From Actinomycetes bacterium (GTDB lineage Bacteria > Actinomycetota > Actinomycetes > Actinomycetales > Cellulomonadaceae): 6,533 nucleotides of DNA. Positions 1 to 6,274 of the stretch are shown here, one piece after another. The DNA lies in contig JAEZZV010000187.1 in assembly GCA_023418375.1 (NCBI GenBank), positions 1 through 6,533 of the forward strand, in the 5' to 3' direction. The notes below the pieces were generated by a model, which was given only the letters and a program-made list of their open reading frames with translations, was not told where the DNA came from and ran no database searches. A program made the position numbers and the translations under genes. Every line of letters starts with the position of its first letter. The stretch's first letter is position 1.

Positions 1-345
1 GCCCTGCGGACCGCGACCGAGGCCCTGGACCGGCTCGACATCGCGCGGTGGCGCGAGGACGCGGTCGCCGCGCTGGCCTCGCTGCGGGCCGAGCCCGACG
101 TCCGGGCCCTGCCCGTCGGCCTGGAGCCGCGCAGGGCACGGGTCCTCGCGCTGGCCGCGCGGCTGCGCGTCATCGTCGACCTCGCCACGGCCGACGACGG
201 GGGCGCGGTCAACCTGTGGCAGTCCGACCAACGCAGCGCGGCGTTGCGGCACGTCGACCACGCCGCCCGTCGGGCGATGTGTGCGGCGACGCTCGTCGTC
301 CCGCCCGAGCCCTCGGGGCCTCAGCCCTCCAGGACCGAGCGGTAG
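1..345 (+). CDS. Unrecognised Ala/Arg-rich protein, C-terminal part only
   Basis: Frame 1 is open from the window edge to a TAG at 343-345, giving the last 114 residues of a protein whose start lies outside. Nearly every third codon position is G or C, which supports real coding in this genome. The segment is rich in Ala, Arg and Leu and looks mainly helical. The most distinctive stretch is VNLWQSDQRSAALRHVDHAA at about residues 71-90, followed by a short Pro-rich tail. I see no membrane segment, signal peptide or catalytic motif, and I do not recognise the family. Its last 25 bases overlap the 3' end of glgA on the other strand, so the two genes converge with no room for a terminator between them. 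I recall similar small uncharacterised proteins next to glgA in related actinobacteria, but that is memory and not evidence from this sequence. Confidence 0.78.
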   Translation, partial: ALRTATEALDRLDIARWREDAVAALASLRAEPDVRALPVGLEPRRARVLALAARLRVIVDLATADDGGAVNLWQSDQRSAALRHVDHAARRAMCAATLVVPPEPSGPQPSRTER

Positions 346-1529
346 ACGCGCACCGTCTGCTCCGCGATCGCCTCCCACGCGAAGTGGTCCTCGACACGGC
401 GACGGGCCGCCGCGCCCATCCGGCCGGCCTGCTCCTGGTCGGCCACGGCGCGGGCCAGTGCCTCGCCCAGGTCGGCGACGAACTGCGCAGGGTGCACCGG
501 CGTCCCGGTGCCGTCACCGACCTGCTCGATCGGCACGAGCCACCCCGTCACGCCGTCGTCGACCACCTCGGGGATGCCGCCGGTCGCCGTGCCCACGACG
601 GGCAGGCCGCACGCCATCGCCTCGAGGTTGACGATCCCGAGCGGCTCGTACACCGACGGGCAGACGAACACCGTCCCGGCGGAGAGCACGGCGATCAGGT
701 CCTCGCGCGGCAGCATCTGCTCGATCCACACGACGCCCTGGCGACGCGTGCGCAGGTCGTCGACCAGGCCCGCGACCTCGCGCGCGATCTCCGGCGTGTC
801 CGGGGCGCCGGCACACAGCACGAGCTGCACGTCCGCCGGCAGGTGCTCGGCGGCCCGGAGCAGGTAGGGCAGGCCCTTCTGCCTGGTGATCCGGCCCACG
901 AAGACCACCGCGGGCCGGTTCGGGTCGATGCCGAGACCACGGACGGTCGACTCGGCGCGGGCCAGGTCCTCCTCGTCCATGGGCCGACGCCAGCCCGCCA
1001 GGTCGATGCCGTTGTGCACCACGTGTACGCGGTCGGGGTGCACGTGCGGGTACACGCGCAGGATGTCCTCGCGCATGCCGCCGCTCACGGCGATGACGGC
1101 GTCGGCGTGCTCGTAGGCCGTGCGCTCGGCCCAGGCCGACAGCGCGTAGCCGCCGCCGAGCTGCTCGGCCTTCCACGGGCGCAGCGGCTCGAGGCTGTGG
1201 GCGGTCACGACGTGCGGCACCCCGTGCAGCAGCGCGGCGACGTGCCCGCCGAGGTTGGCGTACCAGGTGTGCGAGTGGACGACGTCCGCGCCGGCGACGT
1301 CCGCGGCCATGAGGAGGTCCACGCCGAACGTCCGCAGGGCGGCGTTGTGCTGCGCCAGGCCAGCGGGCACCTCGTAGCCCGTGACGTCGGGCACCTCCCG
1401 GGGACCGTCGAAGCACCTGACCTGCACCTCGATGTGCTCACGCAGGACGGTGGCGAGCTCGGTGACGTGCACACCGGCTCCGCCGTAGACGTTGGGGGGG
1501 TACTCGCGCGTGAGCAGGTCGACTCGCAT
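321..1529 (-). CDS. glgA: Glycogen synthase, actinobacterial GT4 type (GlgA/GlgM)
   Basis: This 402-residue cytoplasmic glycosyltransferase uses ADP-glucose to extend alpha-1,4-glucan. The mycobacterial relative (GlgM, Rv1212c) mainly makes maltose-1-phosphate for the GlgE pathway, so either activity is possible. The N-terminus MRVDLLTREYPPNVYGGAG carries the glycine-rich acceptor loop (residues 16-19) and is close to the mycobacterial protein as I remember it. HSHTWY is at 85-90. The C-terminal nucleotide-sugar domain has GRITRQKG at 212-219, with the expected Arg213 and Lys218, and the GT4 E-x7-E motif with Glu295 and Glu303. The length fits the actinobacterial GT4 family and is shorter than the roughly 480-residue GT5 GlgA of E. 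coli. The ATG is preceded at 6 nt by a -10-like TAGCGT and has no Shine-Dalgarno sequence, so translation is probably leaderless. It is divergent from glgC, the previous step of the pathway. Family assignment is firm; the preferred acceptor is not decided by sequence. Confidence 0.96.
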   Translation of the reverse strand: MRVDLLTREYPPNVYGGAGVHVTELATVLREHIEVQVRCFDGPREVPDVTGYEVPAGLAQHNAALRTFGVDLLMAADVAGADVVHSHTWYANLGGHVAALLHGVPHVVTAHSLEPLRPWKAEQLGGGYALSAWAERTAYEHADAVIAVSGGMREDILRVYPHVHPDRVHVVHNGIDLAGWRRPMDEEDLARAESTVRGLGIDPNRPAVVFVGRITRQKGLPYLLRAAEHLPADVQLVLCAGAPDTPEIAREVAGLVDDLRTRRQGVVWIEQMLPREDLIAVLSAGTVFVCPSVYEPLGIVNLEAMACGLPVVGTATGGIPEVVDDGVTGWLVPIEQVGDGTGTPVHPAQFVADLGEALARAVADQEQAGRMGAAARRRVEDHFAWEAIAEQTVRVYRSVLEG

Positions 1530-1598
1530 GGCGACACGCTAGCGATGATCGGGCTGATCGTCTGGCTCCCGACCACACCGGGCCCTAGGGTCAGGAGC
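1530..1598. promoter_or_regulatory. glgA-glgC divergent promoter region with central dyad
   Basis: The whole 69-bp spacer serves two divergent genes. On the minus strand TAGCGT (1536-1541) ends 6 nt before the glgA ATG. On the plus strand TAGGGT (1586-1591) ends 7 nt before the glgC ATG. Both fit the actinobacterial TANNNT -10 box at a distance that would start transcription at or next to the start codon. Weak -35 candidates are CAGACG for glgA (1559-1564, minus strand, 17-nt spacer) and CTGGCT for glgC (1562-1567, 18-nt spacer), each matching 3 of 6 consensus bases. Between the -10 boxes lies an imperfect inverted repeat, GATGATC at 1544-1550 and GATCGTC at 1556-1562, with 6 of 7 positions pairing around a 5-nt centre. 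Its position is right for an operator acting on both genes. The -10 calls are reasonable; the operator is a guess. Confidence 0.6.
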
Positions 1599-2840
1599 AT
1601 GGCTACGCCGCGTGTGCTCGCGATCGTCCTCGCCGGCGGTGAGGGGAAGCGGCTCATGCCGTTGACGGCGGAGCGCGCGAAGCCCGCGGTCCCGTTCGGC
1701 GGCCTGTACCGCCTCGTCGACTTCGCCCTGTCGAACCTCGTGAACAGCGGCTACCTGCAGGTCATCGTCCTCACCCAGTACAAGTCCCACAGCCTCGACC
1801 GGCACGTGGCCCGGACCTGGCGGATGTCGTCCCTCCTCGGCAACTACGTCGCCCCGGTCCCGGCCCAGCAGCGGGTCGGCAAGCACTGGTACCTGGGCAG
1901 CGCCGACGCGATCTACCAGTGCCTGAACATCATCGACGACGAGCGCCCGGACATCGTGGTGGTGGTCGGCGCGGACCACGTGTACCGGATGGACTTCTCG
2001 CAGATGGTGGACGCCCACCTGGAGTCGGGCGCCGAGTTCACGGTCTCCGCGATCCGTCAGCCCATCGGCCTGGCGGGTGAGTTCGGCGTGATCGAGACGC
2101 AGGCCGAGGACCCGACGCGGATCGCCGCCTTCCGCGAGAAGCCCAAGGACCCGATCGGCCTGGCCGACTCGCCCGGGGAGGTCCTCGCCTCGATGGGCAA
2201 CTACGTCGCCGACGCCGACGCGCTCGTCGAGGCGGTGCGCCAGGACGCGCACAACCCGACGTCGAAGCACGACATGGGCGGCGACATCGTGCCCTGGTTC
2301 GTGGAGCGCAACGCGGCGGGGGTCTACGACTTCATCCGCAACGACGTCGCCGGGTCCACCGACCGCGACCGCGACTACTGGCGGGACGTCGGGACCATCG
2401 ACGCGTACTACGACGCGCACCTGGACCTCATCTCCGTGAGCCCGGTGTTCAACCTCTACAACCGCGCCTGGCCGCTCTTCACGGGCAACGTCGGGCTCCC
2501 GCCGGCCAAGTTCGTCCACGCCGGCCCGGGACGCCTCGGCCACGCGGCGGACTCCCTGGTCTCTCCCGGCGTCATCGTCTCCGGTGCGACGGTGTCCGGC
2601 TCCGTGCTGTCGCCGGGCGTCTACCTGCACTCGTGGGCGTCGGTGAGCGACTCCGTGGTGCTGGACAACGCCGTCGTCGGGCGGCACGCGCAGGTGCACC
2701 GGGCGATCCTCGACAAGAACGTCCAGGTCCGGGAGCGCGCGCGCGTCGGCATCGACCCCGAGCACGACCGCGCCCGGGGGTTCACGGTGAGCGAGAGCGG
2801 CGTGACCGTGGTCCCCAAGGGGACGGTCGTCGAGCCCTGA
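1599..2840 (+). CDS. glgC: Glucose-1-phosphate adenylyltransferase (ADP-glucose pyrophosphorylase)
   Basis: The 413-residue enzyme converts glucose-1-phosphate and ATP to ADP-glucose and pyrophosphate, the committed step of bacterial glycogen synthesis, in the cytoplasm. The N-terminal nucleotidyltransferase domain (about 1-280) shows LAGGEGKRL at 11-19, the family signature GGLYRLVDFALSNL at 34-47, YLGSADAIYQ at 98-107, VVGADHVYRMD at 122-132 (Asp126 is the likely catalytic metal ligand), EKP at 180-182, SMGNYV at 198-203 and HDMGGDIVP at 224-232. The C-terminal part (about 290-413) is the left-handed beta-helix domain used for allosteric control and tetramer assembly. The frame stays open far upstream over the antisense of glgA, but homology begins at ATG 1599. 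AGGAG at 1593-1597 is only 1 nt from that ATG, too close to act as a ribosome site, so a leaderless start from TAGGGT at 1586-1591 is favoured. Leu36 stands where E. coli has the activator lysine 39. Confidence 0.97.
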   Translation: MATPRVLAIVLAGGEGKRLMPLTAERAKPAVPFGGLYRLVDFALSNLVNSGYLQVIVLTQYKSHSLDRHVARTWRMSSLLGNYVAPVPAQQRVGKHWYLGSADAIYQCLNIIDDERPDIVVVVGADHVYRMDFSQMVDAHLESGAEFTVSAIRQPIGLAGEFGVIETQAEDPTRIAAFREKPKDPIGLADSPGEVLASMGNYVADADALVEAVRQDAHNPTSKHDMGGDIVPWFVERNAAGVYDFIRNDVAGSTDRDRDYWRDVGTIDAYYDAHLDLISVSPVFNLYNRAWPLFTGNVGLPPAKFVHAGPGRLGHAADSLVSPGVIVSGATVSGSVLSPGVYLHSWASVSDSVVLDNAVVGRHAQVHRAILDKNVQVRERARVGIDPEHDRARGFTVSESGVTVVPKGTVVEP

Positions 2841-2850
2841 TCCCGGACGC

Positions 2851-2879
2851 CCCGCGGGCGCACGGACGCCCGCCGCGGG
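2851..2879. terminator. GC-rich hairpin between convergent glgC and DUF1015 gene
   Basis: Eleven bases after the glgC stop, GCGGGCG (2854-2860) pairs with CGCCCGC (2867-2873) around a 6-nt loop. An alternative fold pairs CCCGC (2851-2855) with GCGGG (2875-2879) outside a GGGCG/CGCCC core, giving ten pairs with a 3-nt bulge. No T-run follows on either strand, which is common for actinobacterial terminators. The hairpin lies in a 45-bp gap between two convergent genes and is nearly symmetric, so it could end transcription from both sides. Its function is inferred from position and structure. Confidence 0.6.
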
Positions 2880-2885
2880 TGGCGG

Positions 2886-4109
2886 TCAGCCGATCGGGTG
2901 CACGAAGAAGCCGGAGCGCAGCTTCGGCTCGAACCACGTCGACTTCGGCGGCATCACGAGGCCCTCGTCGGCGACATCCATGACCTCCTCGGTCGAGGTC
3001 GGATGGAGGGCGAACGCGGCCGCGAAGGCGCCGGAGTCGACGAGCCGTTCGAGCTCGGCGGTCCCCCGGATGCCTCCGACGAACGCGATGCGCTCGTCGG
3101 TGCGGGGGTCGGCGATGCCCACGAGCGGGCCCAGCACGCGGTCCTGGAGCACCGACACGTCCAGGCGCGCGATCGGGTCGGCGTCGTCGACGACGCCCTC
3201 GTGGGCGGTCAGGAGGTACCAGCCGCCGGCCAGGTAGAGGCCGAACTGGTGGCGACCCGGCTCGGGGGCGCCTTCGACGAGGACCACGTCGAAGTCCTCC
3301 GCGACCTCCGCGAGGAACGCGTCGACGTCCCGCCCGGCGAGGTCCCGCACCACCCGGTTGTAGGCCAGGATCGTCAGCTCGTCGGCCGGGAAGACGACCA
3401 CCGGGAACTCGTCCGCGCCGGCCCCGTCCAGCTCGGCCGCCACCCGCGCCGCGGCGGCGCTGCGGTGGTGGCCGTCCGAGACGTACAGCGTGGGCACCCG
3501 GGCGAACGCCCCCTCGAGGACCGCCGACTGCGCCGCGGTCACGGTCCACAGCGTGTGCCCGACGCCGTCGTCGGTCACCAGGTCGCACTCGGGCTCGCCG
3601 GCCGTGACGGCGGCGAGGACCTCGGCGACCGTGGACGCACCGTCCGCGGACGGGCGGTACATGAGGAAGACCGGCTCGTCGTGGGCGCGCAGCGCGGCGA
3701 TGTGCCGCGTGCGGTCCGTCTCCTTGTCGTGGCGGGTGTGCTCATGCGTCGCGATCACGCCGCTGGCGTAGTCCGCGACGCTCGCGCAGCCGACGACCCC
3801 TGTCTGGACCCGCTCCCCCATCCGCTGCCGGTAGACCAGCAGCCCGGGGGCGTCGTCGGCGACGAGGACGCCCCGCGCCAGGAAGTCCTCGAGCGCGGCG
3901 CGACCGGCGGCGTAGACCTCGTCCGTGTGCGGGTCGACGTCCTCGGGCAGGTCGATCTCGGGCCGCGAGACGTGCAGGAAGCTGTCCGCGTTCCCTGCCG
4001 CGAGCGCCCGTGCCTCGGCCGTGTCGACGACGTCGTACGGGGGCGCGGCGACGGCGGCGACGCGGTCGCGGGGCGGACGGAGGGCGCGGAAGGAACGGAT
4101 CGTGGCCAC
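2886..4109 (-). CDS. DUF1015-family protein, function not established
   Basis: A 407-residue soluble protein matching the DUF1015 family (Pfam PF06245 as I recall). It opens with ATIRSFRALRPPRDRVAAVAAPPYDVV, the usual family N-terminus. Further landmarks are THEHTRHDKETDR at 121-133, LYVSDGHHRSAAAARVAAEL at 208-227, and MPPKSTWFEPK at 386-396 near the C-terminus. The DGHHR..A stretch resembles the short G-x-x-R-x-x-A motif of ParB/sulfiredoxin-fold proteins; a nucleotide-handling role would be inference only. In other bacteria I recall such genes beside serine-synthesis genes serA and serC, but none is present here. I chose GTG 4109 because family members usually begin at this point; GTG 4115, two codons upstream, is an equally legal start. 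The gene lies 73 bp downstream of the phosphatase gene on the same strand, so it may end the fab operon or have its own weak promoter. No signal peptide or membrane helix is seen. Confidence 0.9.
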   Translation of the reverse strand: MATIRSFRALRPPRDRVAAVAAPPYDVVDTAEARALAAGNADSFLHVSRPEIDLPEDVDPHTDEVYAAGRAALEDFLARGVLVADDAPGLLVYRQRMGERVQTGVVGCASVADYASGVIATHEHTRHDKETDRTRHIAALRAHDEPVFLMYRPSADGASTVAEVLAAVTAGEPECDLVTDDGVGHTLWTVTAAQSAVLEGAFARVPTLYVSDGHHRSAAAARVAAELDGAGADEFPVVVFPADELTILAYNRVVRDLAGRDVDAFLAEVAEDFDVVLVEGAPEPGRHQFGLYLAGGWYLLTAHEGVVDDADPIARLDVSVLQDRVLGPLVGIADPRTDERIAFVGGIRGTAELERLVDSGAFAAAFALHPTSTEEVMDVADEGLVMPPKSTWFEPKLRSGFFVHPIG

Positions 4110-4182
4110 GGGCACACTGTCCCAGACGCGCGCGGGCCGACGCCGCCGCGCACCATCCAGCGGACGGGCCGGGGGCGCGGTC

Positions 4183-4707
4183 TCAGTCGCGCCAGGCCGG
4201 CCGGACGACGTCGACGAGCCGGGCGCTGCCGGAGGTCTGCTCGGCCCACGGGCCGACGACCTCGAGCACCGCGAAGGCCGCGGTCGACAGTCCCGTGCGG
4301 ACCTGCGCGAGGTGTGCCGACGAGCCCGTGCCCGCCAGGAACGCCGCGGCACCCGACATCGCGGGTTCGTGCCCGACGACGAGCAGCGTCCGCACCCGGG
4401 CGTCGGTCCCGGTGACGAGGCCCACCACGCCCGCGACGGGCGCCCCGTAGAGGTCGTCCAGCCGGACGACATCGGGCTCCGGATCGGCGGTGAGCGCCGA
4501 CGCGACGTGCTGCCAGGTCTCCTGCGTGCGCAGCGCCGAGGACACGAGCACCCGCTCGGGCAGCAGACCGGTCGCCCTCAGGGCACCGCCGACGCCGACG
4601 GACTGACGCACGCCCAGACTGGTCAGGCGACGCAGCTCGTCGGCCACGCCGGAGTGCTCCGCCTTCGCGTGGCGCAGCAGGACCAGCCGCCGGACCGTGC
4701 CGGGCAC
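4183..4707 (-). CDS. SixA-type histidine phosphatase
   Basis: A 174-residue protein of the histidine phosphatase (phosphoglycerate mutase-like) superfamily, in the small SixA group; E. coli SixA is about 160 residues. The phosphate-accepting motif is LVLLRHAKAEHSG at 8-20, with Arg12 and catalytic His13. A further phosphate-pocket arginine is in SSALRTQET (Arg60), and the second catalytic histidine is His113 in VVGHEP. All core residues are present, so the enzyme should be active. E. coli SixA removes phosphate from phosphohistidine on signalling or phosphotransferase proteins; the actinobacterial substrate is unknown to me. The GTG start at 4705-4707 lies 1 nt beyond the fabI stop codon and has no clear Shine-Dalgarno sequence of its own, so translation is probably coupled to fabI. 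No earlier plausible start fits, since homology begins a few residues after this GTG. The superfamily call is firm; the exact substrate is open. Confidence 0.92.
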   Translation of the reverse strand: MPGTVRRLVLLRHAKAEHSGVADELRRLTSLGVRQSVGVGGALRATGLLPERVLVSSALRTQETWQHVASALTADPEPDVVRLDDLYGAPVAGVVGLVTGTDARVRTLLVVGHEPAMSGAAAFLAGTGSSAHLAQVRTGLSTAAFAVLEVVGPWAEQTSGSARLVDVVRPAWRD

Positions 4708-4708
4708 G

Positions 4709-5476
4709 TCACTGACCCATCGCGTGCACGCCGCCGTCCACGTGGACCACCTCCGCCGTCGTGGCCGGGAACCAGTCCGACAGTAGCGCGCAGACGGCGC
4801 GGGCGGTGGGCTCCGGGTCCGAGCTGTCCCAGCCGAGCGGAGCGCGCTCCGACCAGCCACCCTCCATCTGCTCGAAGCCCGGGATGTGGGTCGCGGCCGT
4901 GGTCCGGATCGGTCCCGCCGCGACGAGGTTGACGCGGACCCCGTGCGGCCCGAGGTCGCGGGCGAGGTACCGCGCCGTCGCCTCGAAGGCGGCCTTCGCC
5001 ACACCCATCCAGTCGTACACCGGCCAGGCGTACCGGGCGTCGAAGGTCAGGCCGACGACGGACGCCCCCGGTGCCAGGAGCGGCTGCGCGGCCACGGCGA
5101 GCGCCTTGAGCGAGTACGCCGAGATGTGCACGGCCGTGGCGACGTCGTCCCACTGGCCGCTGAGGAAGTTGCCGCCCATCACCGACTGCGGGGCGAACCC
5201 GATCGAGTGCACCACCCCGTCGACGCGGTCGGTGTGCTCGCCGACCCGCTCGGCCAGGGCAGCCAGGTCGTCGGCGGAGGTCACGTCCAGCTCGACCACG
5301 GGAGCGGTCACCGGCAGGCGTCGGGCGACGGCGGAGGTCAGTCGCGTCTGACGGCCCGGCGCCGTGAGGACCACCTCGGCGCCTTCCTGCTGCGCCAGCC
5401 GCGCCACGTGGAACGCGATCGAGGTGTCCACGAGGACCCCGGTCACCAGCAGCTTCTTGCCCTCGAGCAGCCCCAT
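4709..5476 (-). CDS. fabI: Enoyl-[acyl-carrier-protein] reductase, InhA type
   Basis: This 255-residue NADH-dependent short-chain dehydrogenase-like enzyme reduces trans-2-enoyl-ACP in the last step of each type II fatty-acid elongation round. The N-terminus GLLEGKKLLVTG.LVDTSIAFHVA is the FabI form of the Rossmann dinucleotide loop, with Ser19-Ile20 as in InhA. VVHSIGF is at 88-94, with Ser91 equivalent to InhA Ser94. The catalytic pair is Tyr154 and Lys161 in VYDWMGVAK, and Phe146 matches InhA Phe149. NLVAAGPIRT is at 183-192 and VDGG is near the end. The protein is shorter than InhA (269 residues), mostly in the substrate-binding loop around 193-207. The ATG is well supported: AAGGGGAG at 5483-5490 lies 6 nt upstream. 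It follows fabG by 75 bp and its stop is 1 nt from the phosphatase start, giving a fabG-fabI pair like mabA-inhA of mycobacteria. Confidence 0.96.
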   Translation of the reverse strand: MGLLEGKKLLVTGVLVDTSIAFHVARLAQQEGAEVVLTAPGRQTRLTSAVARRLPVTAPVVELDVTSADDLAALAERVGEHTDRVDGVVHSIGFAPQSVMGGNFLSGQWDDVATAVHISAYSLKALAVAAQPLLAPGASVVGLTFDARYAWPVYDWMGVAKAAFEATARYLARDLGPHGVRVNLVAAGPIRTTAATHIPGFEQMEGGWSERAPLGWDSSDPEPTARAVCALLSDWFPATTAEVVHVDGGVHAMGQ

Positions 5477-5482
5477 GCGGCG

Positions 5483-5490
5483 CTCCCCTT
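5483..5490 (-). promoter_or_regulatory. Shine-Dalgarno sequence of fabI
   Basis: AAGGGGAG on the minus strand, 6 nt before the fabI ATG. It fixes the start of fabI and shows that this gene is translated with its own ribosome site rather than by coupling to fabG, 75 bp upstream. Confidence 0.75.
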
Positions 5491-5510
5491 CTCGTTCGTC
5501 GATGGTGGTG

Positions 5511-5533
5511 GGCGCGTCGCGATGCCACGCGCC
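5511..5533 (-). other. Hairpin in the fabG-fabI spacer
   Basis: GGCGCGT (5511-5517) and ACGCGCC (5527-5533) form a perfect 7-bp inverted repeat around a 9-nt loop, inside the 75-bp gap between fabG and fabI. No T-run follows. It could weaken read-through, protect an mRNA end, or be chance in this GC-rich DNA. The fabI ribosome site begins about 20 nt further downstream and is not part of the stem. Confidence 0.4.
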
Positions 5534-5551
5534 AGGTGGGTCAGCGCGTGT

Positions 5552-6268
5552 TCAGTGCCCCATGCCCAGGCCGCCGTCGACCGGGATCACGGCACCGCTG
5601 ATGTACGCCGCGGCCGGCGAGGCGAGGAAGTGCACGACGCCGGCCACCTCGTCGGGCTGGGCGAACCGGCCCGCCGGGATCGCGGCCTTGTACGCCTGCT
5701 GGCGCTCCTCGGGCAGGGCCGCCGTCATGGCGGTGTCGATGAAGCCCGGCGCGACGACGTTCGCCGTGATGCCGCGACCGCCCAGCTCGCGCGTGATCGA
5801 GCGCGCCATGCCGATGAGGCCGGCCTTCGACGCCCCGTAGTTGACCTGACCCTGCCCGCCGTAGAGCGCGATGACGGAGGCGACGAGCACGATGCGCCCG
5901 CGGCGCTGGCGGATCATGCCGGTCGATGCGCGGCGGACGCACTTGAAGGCCCCAGCGAGGTTGACGTCGAGGACCTGGTCGAACTCCTCGTCGGTCATCC
6001 GCATGAGGAGCTGGTCCCGCGTGATGCCCGCGTTGGCGACGAGCACCTCGACGGGCCCGTGCGCGGCCTCCACCTCGGCGAACGCGGCGTCGACGGAGGC
6101 CGAGTCGGTCACGTTCCCGGTCACGCCGAGCGCTCCGGCCGGGGGTTCACCGCCCATGTCGAAGGACGCGACCTTGTCGCCGGAGGCGAGGAACCGCTCG
6201 GCGATCGCCTTGCCGATCCCCCGGTTCCCACCGGTGACCAGGACGCTTCGAGGGGTGGTGTCCGTCAC
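5552..6268 (-). CDS. fabG: 3-oxoacyl-[acyl-carrier-protein] reductase (MabA/FabG1 type)
   Basis: This 238-residue NADPH-dependent short-chain dehydrogenase reduces 3-oxoacyl-ACP to 3-hydroxyacyl-ACP in type II fatty-acid elongation. It shows the cofactor loop VTGGNRGIG (11-19), NAG at 79-81, and the catalytic tetrad Asn103 (DVNLAGAF), Ser131, Tyr144 and Lys148 (YGASK). ITANVVAPGFIDTAMT at 167-182 and the C-terminal SGAVIPVDGGLGMGH closely match mycobacterial MabA as I remember it (247 residues). The open frame continues 42 codons upstream, but the GTG at 6266-6268 is preceded by a textbook AGGAGG 6 nt away, and homology begins just after it. It is the first gene of the minus-strand fab operon and diverges from a probable DUF3099 gene. 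All catalytic residues are present, and the pairing with fabI fixes its role in fatty-acid synthesis rather than another SDR reaction. Confidence 0.96.
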   Translation of the reverse strand: MTDTTPRSVLVTGGNRGIGKAIAERFLASGDKVASFDMGGEPPAGALGVTGNVTDSASVDAAFAEVEAAHGPVEVLVANAGITRDQLLMRMTDEEFDQVLDVNLAGAFKCVRRASTGMIRQRRGRIVLVASVIALYGGQGQVNYGASKAGLIGMARSITRELGGRGITANVVAPGFIDTAMTAALPEERQQAYKAAIPAGRFAQPDEVAGVVHFLASPAAAYISGAVIPVDGGLGMGH

Positions 6269-6274
6269 GCGGGA

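Noticed and set aside
1593..1597. AGGAG as a Shine-Dalgarno sequence for glgC.
   Set aside because: It ends 1 nt before the ATG, too close for ribosome positioning, and no in-frame start at a proper distance downstream fits the conserved N-terminus.
48..1598. Long plus-strand open frame that joins antisense glgA to glgC as an apparent 930-residue fusion.
   Set aside because: The part before 1599 has low-complexity Arg/Ala/Gly/Asp composition, no homology to anything I know, and lies exactly antisense to a well-conserved glgA. It is open only because stop codons are rare in GC-rich DNA.
1539..2765. 408-residue minus-strand open frame opposite glgC.
   Set aside because: Its composition is dominated by Arg, Val, Asp and His with no recognisable motif, and it is antisense to a complete glgC.
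4130..4151. Possible terminator or hairpin GCGCGG-N10-CCGCGC between the phosphatase and DUF1015 genes.
   Set aside because: A 6-bp all-GC stem with a 10-nt loop is expected by chance at this base composition. I could not use it to decide whether DUF1015 is in the fab operon.
2898..4415. 505-residue plus-strand open frame over the DUF1015 and phosphatase genes.
   Set aside because: It is a GC-driven shadow frame; the opposite strand carries conserved family motifs throughout.
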